A stretch of 64,000 bases of DNA from Geobacillus kaustophilus. Its GTDB lineage: Bacteria > Bacillota > Bacilli > Bacillales > Anoxybacillaceae. A program made the position numbers and the translations under genes. How positions within the stretch are numbered: the stretch's first letter is position 1; every line of letters begins with the position of its first letter. Under the pieces are notes generated by a model that made no database searches, was not told the origin of the DNA, and was given only the letters and a program-made list of their open reading frames with translations. Shown one piece after another: positions 17,978 through 29,502 of this stretch. Where the stretch lies: assembly GCF_000948285.1 (NCBI RefSeq), contig NZ_JYBP01000003.1, positions 744,001 through 808,000 of the forward strand. Direction: 5' to 3'.

Positions 17978-19075
17978 ATGCAAGTAAAGGAATCGCTCCG
18001 GGGACTTTCTCCGTACCAGCCGGGAAAATCGATCGAAGAAGTCAAGCGGGAATATGGCTTGCCTGAGATTATCAAACTTGCTTCTAACGAGAATCCGTAC
18101 GGTTCGTCGCCAGCGGCAAAAGCGGCCATCGCCGCTGGGCTTGACCGCCTCGCCGTCTATCCGGACGGCTGCGCCCGCACGTTGCGCGAAAAGGTGGCGA
18201 AGCATCTTGGCGTCAAGGAAACACAGCTTCTCTTTGGCAACGGTTCGGATGAGGTGGTGCAAATTCTTTGCCGCGCCTTTTTAGAGCCGGGCGTGAATAC
18301 GGTGATGGCGGCGCCGACATTCCCGCAATACCGGCATAATGCCATCATCGAGCGGGCCGAGGTGCGCGAAGTGCCGCTTGTTGATGGACGTCATGATTTG
18401 GAGGCGATGCTTGCGGCGATCGATGAAAACACGCGCATCGTCTGGATTTGCAATCCGAACAACCCGACGGGCACGTATGTGAATGATACCGAGCTGCGCG
18501 CCTTTTTGGACCGCGTGCCGCCGCACGTGCTCGTCGTCGTGGATGAAGCGTACTACGAATATGTGACGGCGCCCGACTACCCGCAAACGGTGCCGCTTTT
18601 AAACGAGTACGAGCAGCTTGTCGTGATGCGCACATTTTCGAAAGCGTACGGCCTTGCCGCGCTCCGCGTCGGCTACGGCGTGGCGAGCGAGGCGCTCATC
18701 CGCGCCGTCGAGCCGGCGCGCGAGCCGTTTAACACGTCGGCCATTGCCCAAGCGGCCGCGGCGGCCGCACTTGACGATCAAGCGTTCATCCGCGCCTGCG
18801 TCGAACGAAATCGCGCCGAGCTTGAGCGGTATTATCGCTTTTGCGAGGAGAACGGCCTCAAGTATTATCCGTCGCAAACGAACTTTTTGTTCATTGATTT
18901 CGGGTTGGATGGCGACGAAGTGTTCCGCTATTTGCTGGAGCGCGGCGTCATTGTCCGCTCGGGCCAAGCGCTTGGGCTGCCGACTGGCGTGCGCGTGACG
19001 GTCGGCGCGAAAGAGCAAAACGACCGGGTGTTGGAATTCGTTTCGCAACTGCTTCGGGAAAAACAGCTCGCCTGA
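17978..19075 (+). CDS. hisC: Histidinol-phosphate / aromatic aminotransferase
   Basis: A 365-residue fold-type I aminotransferase. The motif [13 protein letters not shown], the PLP-binding Lys in [16 protein letters not shown] and [10 protein letters not shown] identify HisC. In Bacillus this single enzyme serves both histidine synthesis and transamination of prephenate-derived Phe/Tyr precursors, which explains its place between trpA and tyrA. ATG at 17978 follows GAAGGAG; the frame is open upstream through trpA but without a start signal. Confidence 0.96.
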   Translation: MQVKESLRGLSPYQPGKSIEEVKREYGLPEIIKLASNENPYGSSPAAKAAIAAGLDRLAVYPDGCARTLREKVAKHLGVKETQLLFGNGSDEVVQILCRAFLEPGVNTVMAAPTFPQYRHNAIIERAEVREVPLVDGRHDLEAMLAAIDENTRIVWICNPNNPTGTYVNDTELRAFLDRVPPHVLVVVDEAYYEYVTAPDYPQTVPLLNEYEQLVVMRTFSKAYGLAALRVGYGVASEALIRAVEPAREPFNTSAIAQAAAAAALDDQAFIRACVERNRAELERYYRFCEENGLKYYPSQTNFLFIDFGLDGDEVFRYLLERGVIVRSGQALGLPTGVRVTVGAKEQNDRVLEFVSQLLREKQLA

Positions 19076-19161
19076 CCGTTCGGTGGAGGAATGGATAGAG
19101 AGACCCGCCCGTTGCCTTTCGAAAGCAGCGGGCGCACGTTTACATAAAGTAGGTGGGACGA

Positions 19162-20265
19162 TTGGAAGGAAAAGTATTCATTGTCGGCCTCGGCTTGATC
19201 GGGGGATCGATTGCATTGGCGATTAAAAAAGCGCATCCGGAGGCGATGATCATCGGCTATGATGTCAATGAGCGGCAGCTCGGCTTGGCGCGCTCGCTCA
19301 AGGTGATCGACGAAGCTGCCCGTTCGCTTGAAGACGGATACGAACAGGCGGATTTGATCGTTTTGGCTGTTCCTGTCATGCAGACGGAGGCGCTGCTTTC
19401 GTCGATGCCGCTCGAGCGGTTGAAGCGCGGCGTCATCGTCACCGATGTCGGCAGCACGAAGCAGCGCATCGTCCAAGGCGCCCGCCGCCTGTTGGACCAT
19501 GGCGTAGTATTCATCGGCGGCCACCCGATGGCCGGGTCGCATAAAAGCGGCGTGGCGGCGGCAAGGGCTCATCTGTTTGAAAACGCCTTTTACATTTTGA
19601 CGCCGACGGACGATGTGCCGCTCAAGCAAGTCGAGGCGTTGAAACAGTGGCTTGCGGGAACGAAAGCGCAGTTTGTCATCTTAACGCCTAAAGAGCATGA
19701 CCGCATCACTGGCGTAATCAGCCATTTTCCGCATTTGATTGCCGCGAGCCTCGTTCATCAGGCGCGTGAATATGAGAGCGAAAACGCCCTCGTCAGCCGG
19801 CTGGCGGCTGGCGGCTTCCGCGACATCACCCGCATCGCGTCGAGCAATCCGGAAATGTGGCGCGACATTTTCATCCATAACAAGCATGAACTGCTTGCGC
19901 TCTTTGACCGCTGGATCGCCGAAATGGAGCGGCTGCGCTCGTTTGTGGAAGAAGAAAACAGCATCGCCATTTACCATTACTTTTTGGAGGCGAAACAGTT
20001 TCGCGACGGGCTGCCGTCGAGAACGAAAGGAGCGATTCCGTCGTTTTACGATTTGTATGTCGACGTGCCGGATTATCCGGGCGTCATTTCCGAAGTGACC
20101 GGCTATTTAGCCAAGGAAAACATCAGCATTACGAACATCCGCATCATTGAGACGCGCGAAGAAATTTACGGCGTGCTCCGCCTCAGCTTCCAAAGCGAAG
20201 ACGATCGGGCGCGGGCGAAAGCGTGCCTTGCCCAGCATACGAATTATGCCATCTATGAAGGGTAG
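19162..20265 (+). CDS. tyrA: Prephenate dehydrogenase
   Basis: A protein of about 367 residues that oxidatively decarboxylates prephenate to 4-hydroxyphenylpyruvate for Tyr synthesis. The NAD-binding [14 protein letters not shown] is at the N-terminus, [12 protein letters not shown] is the substrate-site signature, and the C-terminal ACT domain (from about residue 290, [17 protein letters not shown]) probably senses Tyr. TTG at 19162 is preferred because AGGTGGG lies 4 bases upstream; GTG at 19153 falls within that sequence. Confidence 0.95.
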   Translation: MEGKVFIVGLGLIGGSIALAIKKAHPEAMIIGYDVNERQLGLARSLKVIDEAARSLEDGYEQADLIVLAVPVMQTEALLSSMPLERLKRGVIVTDVGSTKQRIVQGARRLLDHGVVFIGGHPMAGSHKSGVAAARAHLFENAFYILTPTDDVPLKQVEALKQWLAGTKAQFVILTPKEHDRITGVISHFPHLIAASLVHQAREYESENALVSRLAAGGFRDITRIASSNPEMWRDIFIHNKHELLALFDRWIAEMERLRSFVEEENSIAIYHYFLEAKQFRDGLPSRTKGAIPSFYDLYVDVPDYPGVISEVTGYLAKENISITNIRIIETREEIYGVLRLSFQSEDDRARAKACLAQHTNYAIYEG

Positions 20266-20291
20266 CAACAAAAAACAGTGGAGGGGTTTCG

Positions 20292-21575
20292 ATGCAGCTG
20301 CCAACGAACGTATCATCGCTTCGAGGGACGATTGAAGTCCCCGGCGACAAATCGATTTCCCATCGCGCCGTCATGCTCGGGGCGCTTGCTTCTGGACGGA
20401 CGGTGATTGACCATTTTTTGCCTGGGGCGGACTGTTTAAGCACGATCGACTGTTTCCGGAAACTCGGCGTCGACATTCGCCGGGACGGGACGACAGTCGT
20501 TGTCGAAGGAGCCGGCCCCGGCGGGCTGCGCGAGCCGGCCGCGGTGCTTGATGTCGGCAACTCGGGAACGACGGCGCGCCTGTTGCTCGGCATTTTGGCC
20601 GGCCAGCCGTTTCACGCTTGCCTTGTCGGCGATGAATCGATCGCCAAGCGGCCGATGGGGCGGGTGACGAAGCCGCTTCGCGAAATGGGTGCGCATATTG
20701 ATGGGCGCGATGGGGGCAATTATACGCCGCTTTCCATCCGCGGCGGCGCGCTTCGCCCGCTTCGCTACACTTCGCCGGTGGCGAGCGCGCAAGTAAAATC
20801 GGCCATTTTGCTTGCCGGCTTATTCGCTGACGGCGTGACGTCTGTTTCCGAACCGCACCGCTCGCGCGATCATACCGAGCGGATGGTTCGGTTGTTTGGC
20901 GGTGAAGTGAGTGTGGATGGCTTGACCGTCTCGGTGGCTGGCCCGCAACGCTTGCGCGGAACGCACATTTACGTTCCCGGCGATATTTCGTCAGCCGCCT
21001 TTTTCCTTGTCGCCGGCGCCATTGTGCCGAACAGCGAAATTACGCTGAAAAACGTTGGCTTAAATCCAACGCGGACCGGCATCATCGATGTGCTTACACA
21101 AATGGGGGCGGATATTGCGATTGACAACGTCCGCAACGAGGAAACCGAGCCGGTCGGTGATATTACGGTCCGCACGTCGACGCTTCGGGCGGTCGAAATC
21201 GGCGGGGATCTCATTCCAAGATTGATCGACGAAATTCCGATCATTGCCTTGCTCGCGACGCAGGCGGAAGGAACGACCGTCATCAAAGACGCGAGCGAAC
21301 TGAAGGTGAAAGAGACGAACCGGATCGATACGGTCGTCACCGAATTGAAAAAATTCGGCGCTGACATTGAGGCGACCGATGATGGCATGATCATCCGCGG
21401 CAAAACGCCGCTTTACGCTGATGGGATCGTTGTCGACAGCCATGGCGACCACCGCATCGGCATGATGCTCGCCGTTGCCGCCTGCATCGCCAAAGGGACG
21501 GTCCGCCTCGAGCGTTCGGAAGCGGTCGCCGTTTCCTATCCGGCGTTTTTTGCTGATCTCCGTTCGCTGCTGTAA
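20292..21575 (+). CDS. aroA: EPSP synthase (5-enolpyruvylshikimate-3-phosphate synthase)
   Basis: A 427-residue enzyme (aroE in B. subtilis) adding enolpyruvate to shikimate 3-phosphate. Motifs: [19 protein letters not shown] at residues 16-34, [19 protein letters not shown]-type loop ([10 protein letters not shown]), and C-terminal DHRIGM. The residue after LDVGNSGT is Thr and the loop holds Ala-type glyphosate-binding features I did not classify further. ATG at 20292 with GTGGAGGGG. Last gene of the aromatic supraoperon. Confidence 0.97.
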   Translation: MQLPTNVSSLRGTIEVPGDKSISHRAVMLGALASGRTVIDHFLPGADCLSTIDCFRKLGVDIRRDGTTVVVEGAGPGGLREPAAVLDVGNSGTTARLLLGILAGQPFHACLVGDESIAKRPMGRVTKPLREMGAHIDGRDGGNYTPLSIRGGALRPLRYTSPVASAQVKSAILLAGLFADGVTSVSEPHRSRDHTERMVRLFGGEVSVDGLTVSVAGPQRLRGTHIYVPGDISSAAFFLVAGAIVPNSEITLKNVGLNPTRTGIIDVLTQMGADIAIDNVRNEETEPVGDITVRTSTLRAVEIGGDLIPRLIDEIPIIALLATQAEGTTVIKDASELKVKETNRIDTVVTELKKFGADIEATDDGMIIRGKTPLYADGIVVDSHGDHRIGMMLAVAACIAKGTVRLERSEAVAVSYPAFFADLRSLL

Positions 21576-21580
21576 GGCCT

Positions 21581-21612
21581 CCCGCCCCAAGCGGGCGGGC
21601 GGTCATATTTTG
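21581..21612 (+). terminator. Weak terminator-like hairpin after aroA
   Basis: CCCGCCC (21581-21587) pairs with GGGCGGG (21593-21599), followed after a few bases by ATATTTT. The T tract is displaced, so it may be only a partial terminator. Confidence 0.5.
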
Positions 21613-21728
21613 CGTTGTTCGTTCATATATTGTCAGTGAGAGGGATTGGCTTCGTATTTTTTTGAAAGCGGATACATCCCGGTTTTCGGCCGAAAAACGG
21701 CGCACCTTTCAGACAGCGAGCGGTTTGG

Positions 21729-21757
21729 TTGCGGAAACGGCCATGATCGATTATCAT
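21729..21757 (+). promoter_or_regulatory. SigA-type promoter for ypiA
   Basis: TTGCGG (21729-21734) and TATCAT (21752-21757) are separated by 17 bases. Upstream at about 21682-21697 is an imperfect palindrome centred on TTTCGGCCGAAA, and downstream at about 21769-21780 is CCGTTGTAACGG; either could bind a regulator, but neither matches an operator I know. Confidence 0.55.
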
Positions 21758-21861
21758 CATTCATGTTCCCGTTGTAACGGTACATAACGATTTGAATGGC
21801 AAAGGCGGATGGGCTCCTGTGGGCGCCCGGCCGCCTGCCGCAAGAGAGGGCTGACGAAACC

Positions 21862-23708
<1,847 letters not shown>

Positions 23709-23711
23709 CAG

Positions 23712-23737
23712 CCTTGCCGCCGGCAAGGTTTTTCTTT
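23712..23737 (+). terminator. Terminator after ypiB
   Basis: CCTTGC pairs with GCAAGG around CGCCG, extended inward by C-G pairs, followed by TTTTTCTTTT. Confidence 0.9.
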
Positions 23738-23797
23738 TGCCGAAAAATATGGTATGGTGATGGAGGGAATAAACTTTAAAGGCAAAGGAGAGTACGA

Positions 23798-24253
23798 ATG
23801 AAGTGGACAGGCGAGGACGTCGCTCTCTATGAACGAGAGCGCGACTACATCGACACGGCGCTCCTTCCGCTTTTGCCGGTGGCTCTCGGCCAAGGAGCGA
23901 AGCGGCTCGCTTCCGGCGGGGAGCTTGTTCAGCTCATCGCGGCCGAGGTCGAGCGGCAGCTAAGGGGGCGGGTGTTTTTGCTGCCGCCGTTTGTGTATTT
24001 CGCCGATGAACCGCGGGCGCAGCTTGCGGAAAGGCTGGCAGATTGGACCAACAGGCTTAGGCGGGAAGGAATGAAGCATCTGTTTTATGTGACATGCGAT
24101 CGTGCGTGGCAACAGGAGGGGGAAGCGAGCCGCGTTTGGTTCGTTCCGGTTGTTCCGCTCGAGAGCATGGGTGAATCGTACAAGCACGAGCTTGTCAGAG
24201 AGCAGGCCGCCGAGCTGCTCCGCTTTCTCATCGGCCGCTGGGCGCAAGAGTAG
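23798..24253 (+). CDS. ypiF: DUF2487 family protein, YpiF-like
   Basis: A 151-residue hydrophilic protein of unknown function. MKWTGEDVALYERERDYIDTA at the N-terminus and its place between ypiB and the qcr genes match B. subtilis YpiF (DUF2487). No catalytic motif or membrane segment is visible. ATG at 23798 is preceded by AAAGGAGAG. A GCGGCAAA/TTTGCCGC hairpin without a clear T run lies just after the stop (about 24256-24280). Confidence 0.85.
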   Translation: MKWTGEDVALYERERDYIDTALLPLLPVALGQGAKRLASGGELVQLIAAEVERQLRGRVFLLPPFVYFADEPRAQLAERLADWTNRLRREGMKHLFYVTCDRAWQQEGEASRVWFVPVVPLESMGESYKHELVREQAAELLRFLIGRWAQE

Positions 24254-24288
24254 ACGCGGCAAAGTCCGACGTTTTGCCGCCTGTGATA

Positions 24289-24317
24289 TTGACCTTGTCC
24301 AGCAATTGAGCTATCAT
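24289..24317 (+). promoter_or_regulatory. SigA promoter for qcrABC
   Basis: TTGACC (24289-24294) and TATCAT (24312-24317) with a 17-base spacer, about 80 bases before qcrA. A second, SigE-like candidate downstream is listed in the findings. Confidence 0.7.
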
Positions 24318-24397
24318 TAGAATGTCCTAGTTTTCCATATGTGTTATACATACAATCGTCCGGTGTGGACTTGATTTTGCATAGAGGGGGGAAGACG

Positions 24398-24907
24398 ATG
24401 AGCGACAACAAACATCGTGTAACGAGACGTCAGTTTTTAAACTACACGCTGACCGGCGTCGGCGGCTTTATGGCGGCAGGGATGCTGATGCCGATGCTCC
24501 GTTTTGCTTTCGATCCGATCTTGAAGGATGAAGCAGGGACGGAGATGGTCGCGGTAGCAGACGTCAAAGAGATTACGACCGAACCGAAGCGCTTCGACTT
24601 TAAAGTGAAGGTGAAAGACGCTTGGTATGAGTCGGAAGAGCCGAAATCAGCCTGGGTGTACAAGGATGAAAAGGGGGACATTATCGCCCTGTCGCCGATC
24701 TGCAAACACCTTGGCTGTACGGTCGACTGGAACACGGATAAAGAGCATCCGAACCAGTTTTTCTGCCCATGCCACTATGGGCGCTATGAGAAGGACGGCA
24801 CAAACGTTCCGGGGACGCCGCCGCAAGCTCCGCTTGACCGTTACGAGTACAAAGTGAAAGACGGCAAGCTGTATTTAGGCAAGGCGAAACCAAGAAAGGA
24901 GGCGTAA
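24398..24907 (+). CDS. qcrA: Menaquinol:cytochrome c reductase, Rieske iron-sulfur subunit
   Basis: A 169-residue Rieske protein of the b6c complex. Cluster ligands are Cys102 and His104 in CKHLGC and Cys123 and His126 in CPCHYG; Cys107 and Cys125 form the structural disulfide. The N-terminus has VTRRQFLNYT followed by a hydrophobic anchor (about residues 17-38), consistent with Tat-type targeting and a membrane anchor. ATG at 24398 follows GAGGGGGGAAG. First gene of qcrABC, transferring electrons from menaquinol to cytochrome c. Confidence 0.98.
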   Translation: MSDNKHRVTRRQFLNYTLTGVGGFMAAGMLMPMLRFAFDPILKDEAGTEMVAVADVKEITTEPKRFDFKVKVKDAWYESEEPKSAWVYKDEKGDIIALSPICKHLGCTVDWNTDKEHPNQFFCPCHYGRYEKDGTNVPGTPPQAPLDRYEYKVKDGKLYLGKAKPRKEA

Positions 24908-24910
24908 TGC

Positions 24911-25585
24911 GTGTTAAACAAGCTGTATGACTGGGTCGATGAACGCTTAGATATTACGCCTTTATGGCGGGATATCGCCGATCACGAAGTTCCGGAACAC
25001 GTCAACCCCGCCCATCACTTTTCCGCCTTTGTCTATTGTTTCGGCGGGCTGACGTTTTTTGTCACGGTCATTCAAATTTTGTCAGGCATGTTTTTGACGA
25101 TGTACTACGTCCCGGATATTAAAAACGCGTGGGAATCGGTGTATTATTTGCAAAACGAAGTGGCGTTCGGCCAAATTGTGCGCGGCATGCACCACTGGGG
25201 GGCGAGCCTCGTCATCGTCATGATGTTTTTACATACGCTGCGCGTCTTTTTCCAAGGGGCTTATAAGAAGCCGCGCGAAATGAACTGGATTGTCGGCGTA
25301 TTGATTTTTATGGTGATGATGGGTCTTGGCTTCACCGGCTACTTGTTGCCGTGGGATATGAAAGCGCTGTTTGCGACGAAAGTCGGTTTGCAAATCGCGG
25401 AAGCGACGCCGCTCATTGGCCCGGCCATTAAGACGCTGTTAGCTGGGGACCCAGAAATTGTCGGCGCGCAAACGTTGACGCGCTTCTTTGCCATTCACGT
25501 CTTCTTCTTGCCGGCCGCTTTACTCGGCTTAATGGCAGCGCACTTTTTAATGATTCGCAGACAAGGCATTTCCGGTCCGCTATGA
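24911..25585 (+). CDS. qcrB: Menaquinol:cytochrome c reductase, cytochrome b subunit
   Basis: A 224-residue cytochrome b6-type protein with four membrane helices. Heme-ligand His residues include His94 or His95 with His196 and His108 with His211, two on each of two helices. Cys43 in VYCFGG is the residue that carries the extra covalent heme c in Bacillus b6c complexes. GTG at 24911 follows the RBS AAAGGAGG that overlaps the qcrA stop. Confidence 0.97.
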   Translation: MLNKLYDWVDERLDITPLWRDIADHEVPEHVNPAHHFSAFVYCFGGLTFFVTVIQILSGMFLTMYYVPDIKNAWESVYYLQNEVAFGQIVRGMHHWGASLVIVMMFLHTLRVFFQGAYKKPREMNWIVGVLIFMVMMGLGFTGYLLPWDMKALFATKVGLQIAEATPLIGPAIKTLLAGDPEIVGAQTLTRFFAIHVFFLPAALLGLMAAHFLMIRRQGISGPL

Positions 25586-25635
25586 TCGGTCGATCCCGCG
25601 TTTAGAGGCGATAGAAAAAAGGAGGGAACCACGCA

Positions 25636-26400
25636 ATGCATCGCGGAAAAGGAATGAAATTCGTCGGCGATTCCCGTGTTCCCGCGGTGAGAAAACCGAA
25701 TATTCCAAAGGACTATTCGGAATATCCCGGGAAAACGGAAGTGTTTTGGCCGAACTTCCTGCTCAAGGAATGGTTGGTCGGATCGGTCTTTCTCGTCGGT
25801 TTCTTATGCTTGACGGTCGCCCATCCGTCGCCGCTTGAGCGGATCGCCGACCCGACGGACACGACGTACGTGCCGCTGCCTGACTGGTATTTCTTGTTCT
25901 TATACCAATTGCTTAAATATTCGTATGCGTCTGGTCCGTATACGGTCGTCGGCGCGATCATCATCCCAGGGTTGGCGTTTGGCGCGCTCCTATTAGCGCC
26001 GTTTTTGGACCGCGGCCCAGAGCGCCGTCCTTGGAAGCGGCCGGTAGCGACCGGGATGATGCTGTTGGCGCTTGCGGCGATGATTTATTTGACATGGGAA
26101 TCGGTCGTTACACACGACTGGAAAAAAGCAGCTGAACAAGGGAAAATTCGTGCCGAAGTGAAAATTGACACGAACGCGGAAGGTTATAAAATCGCGCAGG
26201 CGAACACATGTACATCGTGCCACGGACAAAACTTGTCCGGCGGCGCTGGTCCGTCGCTCATCGGCACCGGCTTGAAACCAGAAGAAATCGCGAAAATCGC
26301 GAGAGAAGGGAAAGGCAGCATGCCGCCCGGCGTCTTTAAGGGCACGGATGAAGAATTGAAAAAACTGTCCGAATTCATCGCTGGACTAAAAGCGGAATAA
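25636..26400 (+). CDS. qcrC: Menaquinol:cytochrome c reductase, subunit IV fused to cytochrome c
   Basis: A 254-residue fusion typical of Bacillaceae. The N-terminal half resembles subunit IV of b6f, with three membrane helices (about 45-63, 100-122 and 138-155) and the Qo-site motif PDWYF at 82-86. The C-terminal half, outside the membrane, is a cytochrome c domain with CTSCH at 192-196 and a GSMPPG Met-ligand loop. ATG at 25636 follows AAAAGGAGGG. It completes the complex encoded by qcrABC. Confidence 0.97.
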   Translation: MHRGKGMKFVGDSRVPAVRKPNIPKDYSEYPGKTEVFWPNFLLKEWLVGSVFLVGFLCLTVAHPSPLERIADPTDTTYVPLPDWYFLFLYQLLKYSYASGPYTVVGAIIIPGLAFGALLLAPFLDRGPERRPWKRPVATGMMLLALAAMIYLTWESVVTHDWKKAAEQGKIRAEVKIDTNAEGYKIAQANTCTSCHGQNLSGGAGPSLIGTGLKPEEIAKIAREGKGSMPPGVFKGTDEELKKLSEFIAGLKAE

Positions 26401-26410
26401 TCGTTTCGAC

Positions 26411-26447
26411 ACGAAAAAGCTGACTCGCGTTAGTCAGCTTTTTTCGT
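26411..26447 (+). terminator. Strong terminator after qcrC
   Basis: ACGAAAAAGCTGACT (26411-26425) pairs with AGTCAGCTTTTTTCGT (26432-26447); the T run lies within the extended stem, so it can act on both strands. Confidence 0.92.
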
Positions 26448-26475
26448 GCCAACATGAAACCGAGGCGAGGTGCAG

Positions 26476-27099
26476 ATGATGGCGTGGCTTTATGCGCTGT
26501 TGGCTTCCCGGCCGGTTGTTTGGCTGCTCTTGTTCGTCAACACGGCGGGCACTATATATGGATATTATTGGTATCGTTATCAACTTGCCGATACGCCGCC
26601 CGTTTTTTTGCCGTTTGTTCCCGACAGCCCGACGGCGAGCCTTTTTTTTCTTGTCGTCCTTGTGGCATGGCTTTTCGGCAGGTCGGCGCCGCTTTTTGAA
26701 GCGTTGGCTTTGGTGACGCTTGTTAAGTATGGAATTTGGGCGGTCGTTATGAATGTGCTCGTTTGGCGCGTCACCGGCACGCTTGATTGGGCCGGCTGGA
26801 TGCTCATCGTTTCGCACGGGGCGATGGCGATCGAAGGAATGCTGTACGCCCCGTTTTATCGATTCCGCTTCCTTCACCTTATGCTGGCGGCCGTGTGGAC
26901 GCTGCATAACGATGTCATCGATTACGTCTTTGGCATGATGCCTCGCTATAGTGTGCTGGCTGACTACGCCAACGAAATCGGCTATTTTACGTTTTGGTTG
27001 AGCATCGCATCGATTGCCGCTGCGTATCAGCTTGGCGTCCGCCTCCGGCGCCATCCGCTTCTGCCGGGCGACATGTCTTTCCGGCAGGCATCAGAGTAG
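26476..27099 (+). CDS. ypjA: DUF1405 membrane protein, YpjA-like
   Basis: A polytopic membrane protein of about 207 residues with five to six hydrophobic helices (for example WLLLFVNTAGTIYGYYW and LFFLVVLVAWLFG). Family and place after qcrC match B. subtilis YpjA; function unknown. ATG at 26476 is chosen over GTG 26470 because GAGGCGAGG sits at better spacing. A conserved-looking HNDVIDYVFGMMP segment lies near residue 140. Confidence 0.88.
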   Translation: MMAWLYALLASRPVVWLLLFVNTAGTIYGYYWYRYQLADTPPVFLPFVPDSPTASLFFLVVLVAWLFGRSAPLFEALALVTLVKYGIWAVVMNVLVWRVTGTLDWAGWMLIVSHGAMAIEGMLYAPFYRFRFLHLMLAAVWTLHNDVIDYVFGMMPRYSVLADYANEIGYFTFWLSIASIAAAYQLGVRLRRHPLLPGDMSFRQASE

Positions 27100-27207
27100 A
27101 GCGTTGAACACAAGGAGGAACGTTGGGCGGAAGCTTTCTGGCAGTTGCCTGGTCTACTCTTGTCCACTCCTTCATACATTGTACTAGTGGATGAGGGAGG
27201 GACGATG

Positions 27208-27996
27208 ATGAAGCGAATCGGGCTAGCCATGCTGTTGTCGCTCGCCTTTTTATGGCCAGCGCCCATTGGCGCGGCTGGACAAACAAACGGTTGGGAGCAG
27301 TTGGACGATATTTCCGACGAGGCGCTGCAATTGGCGAAAAACGGTCGTTTTGCCGAAGCAAAAGAAGTGCTCCGCTATTTTTCCGAGCGGTTTTTCGCCC
27401 TTGGGGCAAAAGAACGGTTGAAGTCGGCCGATGAATTGCGGGCAGTGACCGTGACGCACGAGCAGGCAGTCAAGGCGATGACGGCGCCGATCCCCGCGGA
27501 AGACAAAGTGGCGGCGATCACCCAGTTTCGCCTTGTTGTTGACGCCATCCATTCGACATACCAGCCGCTTTGGACGGAGATGGAGGCGGCTGTCATGGAG
27601 GCGTTTGCTGCGGTCGAAAAGGCGGCCCAGCAAGGCGAGCAGAAAGCGTATGCCGCTGCCCTCCGCCAGTTGCTTGACCGCTATACATTGATCGAGCCGA
27701 GTGTGAAAATCGACGTGCCGCCGAATATCGCGACAAAGGTCGATGACGATCTGGAGGCGTTGCAGGCCGCCGCGTTTTGGCAACGCAGCGAAGACGAGCA
27801 GCGCGAGCAACTCGCCGATGCACGTCAAGATCTTGAAGCGCTGTTTGCCGGGGTGAAAAAGGACGAAGCTGACCCGTCGCTCATTTGGATGATGATTTCC
27901 ACTGGCGGAGTGATCGTGCTGACGCTGACGTACGTTGGCTGGCGGAAGTACAAAGGAGAAAAGGAAGAGAAGCGGGCGCGGCAGCCGGAAGACTAA
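27208..27996 (+). CDS. ypjB: Sporulation protein YpjB, secreted and membrane-anchored
   Basis: A 262-residue protein with a signal peptide (KRIGLAMLLSLAFLWPAPIGAAG), a long helical extracytoplasmic domain rich in Ala, Glu and Lys, and a C-terminal membrane helix (LIWMMISTGGVIVLTLTYVGW, in part) followed by a charged tail. It belongs to the YpjB sporulation family, exact role unknown. Tandem ATGs at 27205 and 27208; the second is better spaced from GGGAGGG. Follows ypjA by about 100 bases. Confidence 0.88.
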   Translation: MKRIGLAMLLSLAFLWPAPIGAAGQTNGWEQLDDISDEALQLAKNGRFAEAKEVLRYFSERFFALGAKERLKSADELRAVTVTHEQAVKAMTAPIPAEDKVAAITQFRLVVDAIHSTYQPLWTEMEAAVMEAFAAVEKAAQQGEQKAYAAALRQLLDRYTLIEPSVKIDVPPNIATKVDDDLEALQAAAFWQRSEDEQREQLADARQDLEALFAGVKKDEADPSLIWMMISTGGVIVLTLTYVGWRKYKGEKEEKRARQPED

Positions 27997-28013
27997 GCAC
28001 TGGCGCTTTTTGC

Positions 28014-28042
28014 GAGGGGGAAACGTTTCCCCCTCTTTTTTG
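28014..28042 (+). terminator. Terminator after ypjB
   Basis: A perfect palindrome GAGGGGGAAAC/GTTTCCCCCTC (28014-28035) followed by a T run. ypjC converges from the other side. Confidence 0.9.
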
Positions 28043-28133
28043 TTTTCCCGTTGCTTTGTGCAAGCACCGCCCCGGCACTTTCAAGCGGCGCTTGCCGGGC
28101 TTGTCCCGGTTGGGCTTTCGCGCCAGCGGCTTT

Positions 28134-29006
28134 TCATGGTTCCAGCGGCCGTTTCTGTTCGTCGAGCGTAAACCCTTCGCCGAGCACATCATGCACATCG
28201 GTGACGGCGACGAATGCATGCGGATCAACGGATATAATGACACTTTTTAAGCGCGGCAGTTCGTTTTTGGCGACGACGCAATACAAGACATCACGGTCGC
28301 GCTTCGTATACGAGCCGCGCCCTTTCAGCACGGTGACGCCGCGCTCCATCTCTGTCAAGATCCGGTTGGCGATCTCCTCGCTTTTTTCTGAGATGATGGT
28401 CGCCCCTTTTGCCGCATAGCCGCCTTCCTGCAGAAAATCAATGACCCGGGCAGCGATAAAGACGGCGACCAACGTATACATCGCCTCGCGGTATGACAGG
28501 TAAAGAAGAAGCGACAACGTGATGACGGTGGCGTCAAAGGCAAACATCGTTTTGCCCATGCTGATGCCTTTATATTTATGGACGAGGCGGGCGATAATAT
28601 CGACGCCTCCGGTTGTGCCGCCGTAGCGGAAAATAATGCCGAGGCCGACGCCGATAAAGACGCCGGCAAACAATGCTGCGAGCGTCATGTCATGTCGAAG
28701 CGGCATATGAATCATGTAGCGTTGAAAGATGGACAAAAAGACGGAAACGGCGACCGTGCCGATGACGGTATAGAGAAACGTCTGGCGGCCGAGCAGCTTC
28801 CAGCCGATGAAAAAGAGCGGAATGTTGAGCGCCAAGTTGGTGATCGCTGGATCCAGTCCGAACAAAAAATACAGAAGAAGCGTAATGCCGGTAAACCCGC
28901 CTTCCGCCAAATTGTTTTGCATGTTGAAATGAACGAGCCCGAAGGCGAAAATGGCGGCGCCAAGCAAAATAAACAGGCAGTTTTTGACCTTTAGTCCGAA
29001 AATCAT
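28134..29006 (-). CDS. ypjC: YitT family (DUF161/DUF2179) membrane protein, YpjC
   Basis: A 290-residue protein, the same length as B. subtilis YpjC. Five or six membrane helices with Gly-rich turns (GGFTGITLLLYFLFGL and FRYGGTTGGVDIIARL) are followed by a C-terminal DUF2179 domain (from about 215, ERGVTVLKGRGSYTKRDRDVLY) usually thought to sense a ligand. It is the only minus-strand gene in this long plus-strand block. ATG at 29006 is preceded by GGAGGGAAGG; an upstream in-frame extension lacks a start signal. Substrate unknown. Confidence 0.92.
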   Translation of the reverse strand: MIFGLKVKNCLFILLGAAIFAFGLVHFNMQNNLAEGGFTGITLLLYFLFGLDPAITNLALNIPLFFIGWKLLGRQTFLYTVIGTVAVSVFLSIFQRYMIHMPLRHDMTLAALFAGVFIGVGLGIIFRYGGTTGGVDIIARLVHKYKGISMGKTMFAFDATVITLSLLLYLSYREAMYTLVAVFIAARVIDFLQEGGYAAKGATIISEKSEEIANRILTEMERGVTVLKGRGSYTKRDRDVLYCVVAKNELPRLKSVIISVDPHAFVAVTDVHDVLGEGFTLDEQKRPLEP

Positions 29007-29114
29007 ACCTTCCCTCCGTCCGCAAAAATAGTCGGCGCCCTTAATTATAGAGGAACTTGTCCATATAGGCAATGACGAGCGAAAATGGACGGAATGGACA
29101 GCGGGCGAAAACAT

Positions 29115-29143
29115 TTGTCAAATGCGCCGCTTTTCGCTAACAT
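29115..29143 (+). promoter_or_regulatory. SigA promoter for the ypjD-dapB operon
   Basis: TTGTCA (29115-29120) and TAACAT (29138-29143) with a 17-base spacer, 24 bases before ypjD; it drives a long run of overlapping genes to birA. Confidence 0.7.
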
Positions 29144-29166
29144 GAAAACAGACGAGGTGACAAGCC

Positions 29167-29502
29167 ATGCAGGAGAAAACGATGAAACAAATGCAACAGG
29201 AAGTGGATGACTATATCAGTCAATTCAAAGAAGGCTATTTCAGCCCGCTCGCCATGCTGGCGCGGCTGACGGAAGAGCTCGGCGAGCTGGCGCGCGAGGT
29301 GAACCATTACTACGGGGAAAAGCCGAAAAAGGCGACCGAACAAGAAAAAACGGTGGAAGAAGAGCTGGGCGATTTGCTGTTTGTGCTCATTTGCTTCGCT
29401 AATTCGCTCGGCATTGATTTGCAGGCGGCGCACGAACGGGTGATGGACAAGTTCCGCACCCGCGACCGTGACCGCTGGACGCGGAAGGAGGAAGGATCAT
29501 GA
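29167..29502 (+). CDS. ypjD: MazG-like nucleotide pyrophosphohydrolase, YpjD
   Basis: A 111-residue all-alpha NTP-PPase. Metal-binding Glu and Asp residues are in [15 protein letters not shown] and [17 protein letters not shown], the ExxE...ExxD pattern of the MazG superfamily, predicting hydrolysis of (d)NTPs to monophosphates. ATG at 29167. Its stop overlaps the dapB start by four bases (ATGA), so the two are cotranslated. Confidence 0.92.
   Translation: MQEKTMKQMQQEVDDYISQFKEGYFSPLAMLARLTEELGELAREVNHYYGEKPKKATEQEKTVEEELGDLLFVLICFANSLGIDLQAAHERVMDKFRTRDRDRWTRKEEGS

Noticed and set aside
19108..19135. GC-rich hairpin between hisC and tyrA as a terminator
   Set aside because: A 9-bp stem is present but no T run follows, and tyrA-aroA belong to the same operon.
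28578..28994. 138-codon plus-strand ORF opposite ypjC
   Set aside because: Charged low-complexity antisense of membrane-protein codons.
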